In this document: piece after piece, positions 1 to 6,325 of the stretch
How positions within the stretch are numbered: position 1 is the stretch's first letter
Layout: each line of letters opens with the position of its first letter
From: an uncultured Cytophagaceae bacterium
GTDB taxonomy: Bacteria > Bacteroidota > Bacteroidia > Cytophagales > Spirosomataceae
Assembly (NCBI GenBank): GCA_903960725.1
Contig: CAJCBY010000487.1
Coordinates: forward strand, 1-6,325
Direction: 5' to 3'
DNA: 6,325 nucleotides
The notes under the pieces: model-generated
Database searches by the model: none
The model's input: only the letters and a program-made list of their open reading frames with translations
What the model was told of the DNA's origin: nothing
Made by a program: the position numbers and the translations under genes

Positions 1-2173
1 AGTCACGACGCACCTCGGGGAATTTCGAAATCTCCTGGTAAACGAAGTCTGCCTTTTCTTGCTTCACCCAGTAATCCCAATCGAAATCAGCGAAGAAGAC
101 ATCCTGTTTCACTTCCCATTGGCTGGCTAAATTCGGGTGAATCATACCCACTTCTAGACACGCTTTCTTGTTGATGGAAATGCGTAATCCGAAGGCAAAT
201 ACACTCGAATTTTCGATGGTATCTGTCTCAAATTCGTTTACACCGAGTGAGCGCATTAATTCAATGCTGACTTGGTATAAGTGGTGTAGCGCGCTTTTCG
301 CAGGTGCGCTGGACCAGGTTTCTCCCGCCCATAAACCCGTCGTAAATAAGGCTAAATGTTTCTTCTCGATGTATTTAGCACCTTTTTTATGGTAGGTTTT
401 GCCAAATTCAAAGACTTTCAAGTCTTTTTGGCGGCGGTTAATATTGTGTGCTAGGACTTCTAATCCGGCGAAAGACATGTGTTGTCTCATCACGCCTAAA
501 TCCTCTGAAAGACGATTCAAGATTTCAACTGTTTCGAATTGTAAATCTTTCGCGATGGCAGCATGCGCATCTGCTTTCGTTAAAGAGTTGGTGATGATTT
601 CTTGGAAACCTTTGGCCGTCAAAATCTGAGAGATATTCAACTGAACTCGTTCCTTGTCTAAAAGGGGAAATTCAGAGATGAAATTCGCGCTCAAATGATC
701 CGATAACGTGATATTATCCAAACCGTGAATACGCAAGATTTCCTCGATAATATCTGCCTCTCTCGTCACATCGACGCGGTAAGCAGGGGAGATAGCAACG
801 AATTCGTTCCCTTTATCTGCTTCGATTTTGAAATCCAATAGCGTCAAAATCTCTTTAATTCGCTCTGCCGCTAATTCAATACCAATGTATTGTTGCACGC
901 GGCGAACGCTAACAGGAATGCGCACTAATTCAACCTGTGTGGGATAATAATCAATCGGCTCAGAGGTAATTTTACCGCCGGCTAATTCTTGAATTAATTG
1001 AGCTGCGTATTCTAAAGCGAATAATTTCGCTTGAATATCGGTGCCGCGCTCGAAACGGAACGACGCATCTGTTTTAAGGCCATGTGTTTGGCTCGCCTTC
1101 CGAATGCGTTCTGGCTTGAAGTGTGCTACCTCTAGGAAAACACGAGTCGTAGAATCTTTAATACTAGAAAATTCTCCACCCATAACGCCTGCTAATCCGA
1201 TGGCACCAGAGGCGTCGCAGATCATTAATTCTCCGCCAGTCAATTTACGTTCAACGCCATCTAAGGTTTTGAATAAAGTGCCTGCAGGCAAAGTGTTCAC
1301 GATTAATTTACCGCCTTTAATCTCATTCCAGTCGTAGGCGTGCATCGGTTGGCCTAATCCGTGGCAAATGAAATTTGTGATATCGACCACGTTATTGATG
1401 GGACGTAAACCGATAGCAGCCAAACGTTCCTGTAACCATGTGGGCGAAGGAGCTACCTGAATACCATCAATGGTAATTCCGCAGAAACGGTCACAGCCGG
1501 TATCTTTTACTTCAACTGTGATCGGATGTGCATTACTCTCGATGACTAATGCCGGTGATGGCAATTGAATAGGAAGACCCGTAACGGCACGAATATCGCG
1601 AGCTACGCCCCAGTGAGAGGCAGCGTCCGCGCGGTTTGGTGTTAATCCAATTTCTAATACTAAATCTCCTGCGATGTCAAAAAAGGAAGCTGCTGGAGTT
1701 CCATTAGGCACCTGAGTGTCTAAGACTAAAATACCGTCATGCGAAGCTCCAATTCCGATTTCATCTTCTGCACAAATCATTCCCTCTGAAGGCTGTCCGT
1801 AGACCTTGCGCTTCTCGATTTTGAATAATTCTTTGCCCTCTTTGTCGTATAATTGGGTGCCAGGGATGGCGACGATTACTTTTTGGCCTGCTGCTACATT
1901 CGCAGCTCCACAAACGATGGTTAAGATTTCATCCAAACCTGCGTCTACCGTCGTCAAGCTCAAGGTTTTCTCTTTTACTTCGAATTTCTCACAAGTTAAA
2001 ACCTCGCCTACCACAAAGCCTTTCAATCCACCCGGAATCTTATCGTGTGGCTCAATGCCTTCCACTTCTAGTCCGGTGTTAGTTAATAAAACGTCTAACT
2101 CTTCTGGGCTGCCTTGTGCAGGAAGCTTCGAAATATCAATAAAATCACGTAACCAATTAAGGGAAATTTTCAT
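1..2173 (-). CDS. pheT: Phenylalanyl-tRNA synthetase beta subunit, 3' end cut by window edge
   Basis: Beta subunit of the cytoplasmic alpha2-beta2 enzyme that charges tRNA-Phe with phenylalanine using ATP. I read the minus strand from ATG at 2173 and found 724 codons without a stop. The N-terminus MKISLNWLRDF is typical of PheT. An EMAPII-like tRNA-binding fold follows at about residues 40-155, with VCGAANV at 88-94 and PSEGMICAEDEIGI near 128-141, then TPNRAD at 178-183. The B3/B4 domain, with the editing site, contains GQPMHAYD at 274-281 and FERGTD at 374-379. The B5 domain ends with RVDVTREADIIEE at 466-478. The catalytic-like core has LGVMRQ at 559-564 and FEFGKTY at 588-594. The visible part ends at KFPEVRRD, where the C-terminal FDX-ACB anticodon-binding domain begins. 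The family is usually about 800 residues, so roughly 80 are missing because the window ends, not because the gene is broken. It starts 8 bp after def and is probably cotranscribed with it. pheS is not in the window. Confidence 0.97.
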   Translation of the reverse strand, partial: MKISLNWLRDFIDISKLPAQGSPEELDVLLTNTGLEVEGIEPHDKIPGGLKGFVVGEVLTCEKFEVKEKTLSLTTVDAGLDEILTIVCGAANVAAGQKVIVAIPGTQLYDKEGKELFKIEKRKVYGQPSEGMICAEDEIGIGASHDGILVLDTQVPNGTPAASFFDIAGDLVLEIGLTPNRADAASHWGVARDIRAVTGLPIQLPSPALVIESNAHPITVEVKDTGCDRFCGITIDGIQVAPSPTWLQERLAAIGLRPINNVVDITNFICHGLGQPMHAYDWNEIKGGKLIVNTLPAGTLFKTLDGVERKLTGGELMICDASGAIGLAGVMGGEFSSIKDSTTRVFLEVAHFKPERIRKASQTHGLKTDASFRFERGTDIQAKLFALEYAAQLIQELAGGKITSEPIDYYPTQVELVRIPVSVRRVQQYIGIELAAERIKEILTLLDFKIEADKGNEFVAISPAYRVDVTREADIIEEILRIHGLDNITLSDHLSANFISEFPLLDKERVQLNISQILTAKGFQEIITNSLTKADAHAAIAKDLQFETVEILNRLSEDLGVMRQHMSFAGLEVLAHNINRRQKDLKVFEFGKTYHKKGAKYIEKKHLALFTTGLWAGETWSSAPAKSALHHLYQVSIELMRSLGVNEFETDTIENSSVFAFGLRISINKKACLEVGMIHPNLASQWEVKQDVFFADFDWDYWVKQEKADFVYQEISKFPEVRRD

Positions 2174-2181
2174 CTGTCTAA

Positions 2182-2754
2182 TTAACGAGTAAGCTTCATT
2201 TTGTAATCCACGGAAACTTTTCCTCGCGTGATATCACTTAACTTATTTTTGATGAGGCGCTTTTTCACGGGATTCAAATGATCCGTGAACAAGATACCTT
2301 CGATATGATCGTATTCGTGTTGGATAATGCGAGCGGCTAAGCTTTCAAATAAATCCGTTCTTTCTTCGCCTTGCTCTGTCCAATAGTGGATTTTTACGTA
2401 TTCTGGGCGATACACCTCGCCGCGAATTCCTGGGATGGAAAGGCATCCTTCCTCAAAACCCCATTCGTCGCCTGTCTCTTCTAAAATGGTTGGATTCACA
2501 AACACCTTCTTGAATCCAATTAATGATTCATCCACATCCTCATCCTTCTCTCCCTCGTTCATGGGACGGCCGTCCACTACAAACAAGCGAATGTCCATGC
2601 CGATCTGCGGAGCAGCTAAACCGACTCCACTGGCAGCGTACATGGTTTCAAACATATCTTCCGATAGTTTGATTAAATCCAAGCTGCCTATTTCAATAGG
2701 AGATGCTACTTTTCGTAAAACGGGATCCCCGTAGGGAATAATTGGATAGATCAT
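2182..2754 (-). CDS. def: Peptide deformylase
   Basis: Metalloenzyme that removes the N-formyl group from the initiator methionine of new proteins as they leave the ribosome. The 190-residue product carries all three family motifs: GVGLAAPQ at 43-50, EGCLS at 102-106 with metal ligand Cys104, and the HExxH-type QHEYDH with His146, catalytic Glu147 and His150. It is therefore a complete and probably active enzyme. Between motifs 1 and 2, residues about 66-82 form an acidic insert (NEGEKDEDVDE followed by GFKK). From memory, Bacteroidota deformylases often have such an insert. The start is ATG at 2754, just before the conserved N-terminal YGDPVLR segment, and no Shine-Dalgarno sequence precedes it. 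It is the first gene of a leftward pair with pheT. The common partner fmt (Met-tRNA formyltransferase) is not adjacent. Divergent from ppa. Confidence 0.98.
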   Translation of the reverse strand: MIYPIIPYGDPVLRKVASPIEIGSLDLIKLSEDMFETMYAASGVGLAAPQIGMDIRLFVVDGRPMNEGEKDEDVDESLIGFKKVFVNPTILEETGDEWGFEEGCLSIPGIRGEVYRPEYVKIHYWTEQGEERTDLFESLAARIIQHEYDHIEGILFTDHLNPVKKRLIKNKLSDITRGKVSVDYKMKLTR

Positions 2755-2855
2755 GTCTAATAGAGCAATGCAAACAACAAATTTAGCAGAATTTATCCTT
2801 TGTTTTTCGTAATTTGCACGGATTTTTAACCTAAGTGCGATTTAATAAACAGATT
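2755..2855. promoter_or_regulatory. Divergent intergenic region between def and ppa
   Basis: This is the only non-coding gap longer than 20 bp between genes here. It separates the start codons of def (leftward) and ppa (rightward), so it should hold a promoter for each. It is AT-rich, with runs such as TTTTTC and ATTTTTAACC. I see no convincing inverted repeat, riboswitch or attenuator. A plus-strand TAATTTG at 2810-2816 resembles the Bacteroidota -7 element but is one base short and has no well-spaced upstream TTTG, so I do not call a ppa promoter. The part from 2835 on could be coding if ppa uses the upstream GTG. Confidence 0.6.
2778..2785 (-). promoter_or_regulatory. Candidate Bacteroidota-type -7 element for def-pheT
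   Basis: On the minus strand these bases read TAAATTTG, an exact match to TAnnTTTG, the -7 consensus of the Bacteroidota primary sigma factor. Transcription would begin some 7 bases downstream, leaving a leader of about 15-20 bases before the def ATG. The usual TTTG or TTG near -33 is not visible at the right distance, and an 8-base match in AT-rich DNA can arise by chance, so this is tentative. Confidence 0.35.
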
Positions 2856-3473
2856 ATGAATAGAAACTTCTTTAAGGCACATCCGTGGCATGGTGTACAG
2901 ATTGGGGACCAAATGCCTGAATTAGTGACTGCATTTATTGAAATTGTTCCTACGGATACAGTTAAGTATGAGATAGATAAGCAAACGGGCTATTTGAAAA
3001 TTGACCGCCCGCAGAAATTTTCTAATATTGTACCTGCCCTGTATGGCTTTTTGCCACAAACGTATTGTTCAGATGGAATTGCAGAGCTAGCTCGCAAGTA
3101 TTCTGGCAAGGACATTGAAAGAGGGGATGGAGATCCATTGGATATTTTAGTGCTTTCTGAGCGTGTAATCACGCATGGTGATATTTTATGTCAAGCGATA
3201 CCTATAGGTGGTATTCGCATGATTGACAAGGGTGAGGCGGATGATAAAATCATTGCAGTATTGAAGGATGATCCGATTTATGGTAGATGGAAAGATATAT
3301 CCGATGCGCCTAAAGACATTGTAGAGCGTTTAAGACATTATTTTTGGACCTATAAAATGTTACCTGGAGAAACCTCTTCAAATTCGGTTGATATTGACGA
3401 TATTTATGGTCGCGAGGTGGCTTATGAAGTGATTCGCCAAGCTCGGGAAGATTACCGTAAAAACTTTGGATAA
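2856..3473 (+). CDS. ppa: Inorganic pyrophosphatase, soluble family I
   Basis: Cytoplasmic, Mg-dependent hydrolysis of pyrophosphate to two phosphates, which pulls forward PPi-releasing reactions such as tRNA charging and DNA or RNA synthesis. Numbered from ATG 2856 (205 residues), the family I signature DGDPLDI lies at 91-97 with metal ligands Asp91, Asp93 and Asp96. Other expected active-site residues are present: Glu29, Lys37, Glu39, Arg51, Tyr63, Asp124, Asp129, Lys131, Tyr166 and Lys167. It is about 30 residues longer than the E. coli enzyme. The extra length lies in the N-terminal AHPWHG segment and in a longer loop between Tyr63 (YGFLPQTY) and the signature, a form I recall from chlamydial and partly from eukaryotic enzymes. 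The frame is open from an in-frame GTG at 2835 (7 more residues). I prefer ATG 2856 because it is the stronger start codon and leaves a short lead before AHPWHG. Probably first gene of an operon with sppA, 19 bp downstream. Confidence 0.96.
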   Translation: MNRNFFKAHPWHGVQIGDQMPELVTAFIEIVPTDTVKYEIDKQTGYLKIDRPQKFSNIVPALYGFLPQTYCSDGIAELARKYSGKDIERGDGDPLDILVLSERVITHGDILCQAIPIGGIRMIDKGEADDKIIAVLKDDPIYGRWKDISDAPKDIVERLRHYFWTYKMLPGETSSNSVDIDDIYGREVAYEVIRQAREDYRKNFG

Positions 3474-3492
3474 AACATTAAATTAGAAATTT

Positions 3493-5262
3493 ATGTGGCA
3501 ATTTGTCAAGTATTCATTAGCGACTGTTTTCGGTCTATTTCTTTTTTTTATCGTCTCTTTATTGCTTTTAGCTGGCGTAGGCGCCGCTATTGGTAGTTCG
3601 GATGAGGTATTTGATTTGAAAGACAATTCCGTTTTAAGACTCGATTTGAATCGCCCGATCGTGGAAAATGCGTCGACGGAGGATAATCCATTTTCATCTT
3701 TAACAGATGCGTATTTTGCGCCAACAGAAAATGTAGGTTTGATTCAAGTTTTATCAGCCTTAGAGCGCGCAAAAGTAGATCCTAAAATCAAGGGAATTTA
3801 TTTAGATGCTAGTTTTCCGATGGCAGGCTATGCGCAACTTTCGGAGATTCGGGAAGCTATTCAGAAGTTCCAAAAGTCAGGCAAATTCGTCTATGCTTAC
3901 GCGAATTCCTATACAGAAAAAGGATATTATATGTCTTCTGTGGCGGATAAGACCTATTTGAATCCGAACGGTTTGTTGGATTTTAATGGCATTAGTGTTC
4001 AGTATACGTTCTACAAAAAAGCGCTGGACAAATTGGATATAGAGCCTTTAGTGTTTCGAGTAGGAACCTATAAGTCAGCAGTGGAGCCATTCATTCGAGA
4101 GGATATGAGTGAAGAAAGCAAGGCGCAGACGTCGTCTTTCTTGCAATCGATTAACACCTACATTTTCGATAAAATTGGGCGTAGCAAGAATATTCCTGTG
4201 CGTAAATTAGATCAGATTGCCGATAGCTTACAAGCATTTGAACCTTCGTCTGCGGAGAAGTTGGGGATGATCAAACAAGGTTATTGGGATGAATTTGAGG
4301 CTTTATTGATGAAGGCATCTGGGGAGAAAGAAAAAGTGAAATATGTCTCTTTGAACAATTATTTAAATGCTAAAAATCCAATTGATGAAGTGGAAGGGAA
4401 AGACCGCATAGCGGTTTTAGTCGCAGAGGGGGAGATTTCAGGTACAAGAGCAAGTGAAGGAAATATTGGTTCAGATGATTTTGTGAAGGAATTAAAGAGA
4501 TTGCGGGAGAGTAAGTCTGTGAAAGCCATCGTGCTTCGCATCGATTCTCCGGGTGGATCTTCATTAGCCTCTGATATCATGTGGCGTGAGATTGAGTTAA
4601 CTAAGAAAGTGAAGCCTATTATTTCGTCCATGTCAAATTATGCCGCATCAGGCGGCTATTACATGGCGATGGGAACAGATGTTATCGTGGCGCAACCGAC
4701 GACGATTACGGGTTCAATCGGAATCTTTGCGGCTTGGTTTAATGTGGATAATTTCTTGAAAAACACCCTAGGAATTACCCAAGATCACGTAGATACGCAC
4801 GCGAATTCGAATTTTATGAATTCAGCTGGGGCATTGACAGATTTTCAAAAATCAGTCGTACAAAATTCGGTGAACAAAGGTTATTTGTCGTTTACTACCA
4901 AAGCGGCTGCGGGACGTAAGATGACCTTGCAACGTTTGCAGTCATTAGCGGGTGGGCGCGTTTGGACAGGGGCACAGGCTAAGCAAATCGGTTTAGTGGA
5001 TGAGTTAGGTGGTTTAGATAAGGCAATTGAGATTGCAGCATCGAAAGCGAAATTAAAGCCGGGTGCCTACAAAGTAGCGGTTTATCCAAAGGCTAAATCA
5101 TTTGTGGATGAGTTATTGAGTTCAGCAACGTCTGAATCGTCGCTTTCTGAGCGTTTATTTGCAAAGAATATTCCTTGGGCGTCGTCTGTTTTAGAGGTGA
5201 ACCGTTGGAAAAAAAGAGAAGGCTTCTTAGCAATGATGCCTTATTTAATGGAATTTGAATAG
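3493..5262 (+). CDS. sppA: Signal peptide peptidase SppA, 67 kDa type (S49 family)
   Basis: Membrane-bound serine protease that degrades signal peptides left in the membrane after secreted proteins are processed. The 589-residue product has one N-terminal hydrophobic segment at about residues 8-33, expected to anchor it with the rest outside the cytoplasm. Two tandem S49 domains follow, as in the long E. coli-type enzyme (about 618 residues). The N-terminal domain carries the catalytic lysine, Lys194, in [10 protein letters not shown]. The C-terminal domain carries the nucleophile Ser386 in [11 protein letters not shown], preceded by RIDSPGGSS at 349-357 and followed by TITGSIGIF at 404-412. 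Both halves of the Ser/Lys dyad are intact, so it should be active. The start ATG is 19 bp after ppa in an AT-rich leader without a Shine-Dalgarno. bioB begins 13 bp after its TAG stop, with no terminator between. Confidence 0.96.
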   Translation: MWQFVKYSLATVFGLFLFFIVSLLLLAGVGAAIGSSDEVFDLKDNSVLRLDLNRPIVENASTEDNPFSSLTDAYFAPTENVGLIQVLSALERAKVDPKIKGIYLDASFPMAGYAQLSEIREAIQKFQKSGKFVYAYANSYTEKGYYMSSVADKTYLNPNGLLDFNGISVQYTFYKKALDKLDIEPLVFRVGTYKSAVEPFIREDMSEESKAQTSSFLQSINTYIFDKIGRSKNIPVRKLDQIADSLQAFEPSSAEKLGMIKQGYWDEFEALLMKASGEKEKVKYVSLNNYLNAKNPIDEVEGKDRIAVLVAEGEISGTRASEGNIGSDDFVKELKRLRESKSVKAIVLRIDSPGGSSLASDIMWREIELTKKVKPIISSMSNYAASGGYYMAMGTDVIVAQPTTITGSIGIFAAWFNVDNFLKNTLGITQDHVDTHANSNFMNSAGALTDFQKSVVQNSVNKGYLSFTTKAAAGRKMTLQRLQSLAGGRVWTGAQAKQIGLVDELGGLDKAIEIAASKAKLKPGAYKVAVYPKAKSFVDELLSSATSESSLSERLFAKNIPWASSVLEVNRWKKREGFLAMMPYLMEFE

Positions 5263-5275
5263 AAATAAAGCTTAT

Positions 5276-6295
5276 ATGGTACGTACTAATTGGACTCGTG
5301 AAGAGGTAGAAAAAATATACAACCAACCCTTTTTGGATTTGGTCTATCAGGCGGCGACGGTGCATCGCGAGAATTTTGACCCGAATGAGGTCCAAATCTC
5401 CACCTTGCTTTCCATTAAAACCGGTGGTTGCCCAGAGGATTGTTCTTATTGCTCACAAGCCGCTCGTTACCACACGAATGTGAAGGTGCAGAAATTACTT
5501 CCTTATGAGGAAGTGATTCAAGCTGCTAATCGCGCAAAAGACAATGGAAGTTCTCGTTTCTGTATGGGAGCTGCATGGCGCGAGGTGCGTGATAACAAGG
5601 ACTTTGACCGTGTGTTAGACATGGTAAAGGGAGTAAATTCACTAGGAATGGAGGTTTGCTGTACTTTAGGGATGTTATCCGAAGAGCAAGCACAGAAATT
5701 AAAGGAGGCAGGTTTATATGCCTACAACCACAATATTGACACGAGCGAGGAATATTACGAGGACGTGATTTCAACGCGTACCTACGATGATCGTTTAGAG
5801 ACTTTAGGTAACGTACGCAAGGCTAATTTATCCGTTTGCTCAGGTGGAATCATCGGAATGGGCGAAAGTGCCGGAGATCGCATCGGAATGCTATTAACGC
5901 TAGCGAATTTGCCAGAGCATCCAGAGTCAGTCCCAGTAAACAACTTAGTTCCCGTAGAGGGTACGCCTTTTGAGAATCAAAAGACGGCGTCTGTTTGGGA
6001 TCTTGTTCGCGTGATTGCTACCGCTAGAATCATGATGCCAAAGTCTGCGGTTCGCTTATCTGCCGGACGGTTAGAATTAAACTACGAAGGCCAGGCATTC
6101 TGCTTCATGGCAGGGGCGAATTCGATTTTCTCTGGTGACGTCCTATTAACTACGCCTAACCCGGATACGAAATCGGACCAGGAATTATTCCAAATTTTGA
6201 GCATCAAACCGAAGGCAGCCTTCAAAGATGCGCGTAAACCCGGAATTGAATTCAACCAGATTCCGAGTGCTCAAGGTTTAGAGCATTCACACTAG
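5276..6295 (+). CDS. bioB: Biotin synthase
   Basis: Radical SAM enzyme that inserts sulfur into dethiobiotin in the last step of biotin synthesis. Numbered from ATG 5276 (339 residues, family length about 320-350), the radical SAM CxxxCxxC motif [10 protein letters not shown] supplies Cys52, Cys56 and Cys59 for the 4Fe-4S cluster. The auxiliary 2Fe-2S cluster that donates sulfur is ligated by Cys96 (RFCMGAAWR), Cys128 (EVCCTLG), Cys188 ([10 protein letters not shown]) and Arg260 (SAVRLSAGR). All are present, so the enzyme looks complete. YNHNIDTS at 150-157 is also typical. The open frame extends up to a TTG at 5255 that would overlap sppA by 8 bases; ATG 5276 is preferred because family similarity starts only after it. 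No other biotin genes and no recognisable BirA operator are in the window. Only 30 bases follow the stop, with no visible hairpin terminator. Confidence 0.98.
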   Translation: MVRTNWTREEVEKIYNQPFLDLVYQAATVHRENFDPNEVQISTLLSIKTGGCPEDCSYCSQAARYHTNVKVQKLLPYEEVIQAANRAKDNGSSRFCMGAAWREVRDNKDFDRVLDMVKGVNSLGMEVCCTLGMLSEEQAQKLKEAGLYAYNHNIDTSEEYYEDVISTRTYDDRLETLGNVRKANLSVCSGGIIGMGESAGDRIGMLLTLANLPEHPESVPVNNLVPVEGTPFENQKTASVWDLVRVIATARIMMPKSAVRLSAGRLELNYEGQAFCFMAGANSIFSGDVLLTTPNPDTKSDQELFQILSIKPKAAFKDARKPGIEFNQIPSAQGLEHSH

Positions 6296-6325
6296 TCTTT
6301 AGAAATATATACGAAGCGCTATTCC

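Noticed and set aside
1..40. pheT lacking its C-terminal domain, as a possible truncated gene
   Set aside because: The frame is still open at the window edge and ends inside the conserved start of the FDX-ACB domain, so the cut is due to the window.
1279..1290. Perfect 12-base palindrome TGCCTGCAGGCA
   Set aside because: It lies within pheT codons for a Leu-Pro-Ala-Gly stretch. One short palindrome in coding DNA is expected by chance, and no partner site was seen.
168..2192. Plus-strand open frames of 75-128 codons at 168-395, 399-629, 1041-1337 and 1806-2192
   Set aside because: They lie antisense to the continuous pheT frame, have no recognisable motifs, and the pheT frame shows strong family similarity throughout.
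2435..2734. Plus-strand open frame of 99 codons
   Set aside because: It is antisense to def, whose catalytic motifs are intact, and its translation is low-complexity and Ser/Pro-rich like a shadow frame.
4359..5395. Minus-strand open frames of 64-100 codons at 4359-4631, 4370-4564 and 5093-5395
   Set aside because: They are antisense to sppA and bioB coding sequence, contain no domain motif, and have no promoter or start context.
6296..6325. Possible terminator or next gene after bioB
   Set aside because: Only 30 bases are available, with no stem-loop followed by a T-run and no usable start codon in a readable frame.

Overview
This is an ordinary housekeeping segment of a bacterial chromosome with five genes and very little non-coding DNA. 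Base composition is moderate, leaning AT. None of the five likely start codons has a clear Shine-Dalgarno (GGAGG-like) sequence; the leaders are AT-rich instead. The deformylase has an acidic insert, and an exact TAnnTTTG motif stands upstream of it. Together these point to Bacteroidota, possibly Cytophagales, with the phylum fairly secure and the order a guess. No mobile element, CRISPR array, rRNA or tRNA gene, or phage gene was seen.

Left half, minus strand: def (peptide deformylase, 2182-2754) is followed after 8 bp by pheT (phenylalanyl-tRNA synthetase beta subunit). pheT starts at 2173 and runs off the left edge with 724 codons visible and no internal stop. The two genes very probably share a transcript. 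Both serve translation: one charges tRNA-Phe, the other removes the formyl group from new proteins.

Centre: about 100 bp (2755-2855) separates the divergent def and ppa start codons and should hold both promoters. A -7-like motif can be seen for the def side only.

Right half, plus strand: ppa (soluble family I inorganic pyrophosphatase), sppA (membrane-anchored S49 signal peptide peptidase) and bioB (biotin synthase) follow with gaps of 19 and 13 bp and no visible terminator between them, so they look like one operon. Pyrophosphatase removes the PPi released by reactions such as tRNA charging, which gives a loose link to pheT. SppA and BioB have no obvious functional link to it. The last 30 bases after bioB show nothing recognisable.

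I did not find an undescribed system here. The points most worth a second look are the chlamydia- or eukaryote-like form of the pyrophosphatase, the start-codon choices for ppa and bioB, and the unusual gene partnerships.
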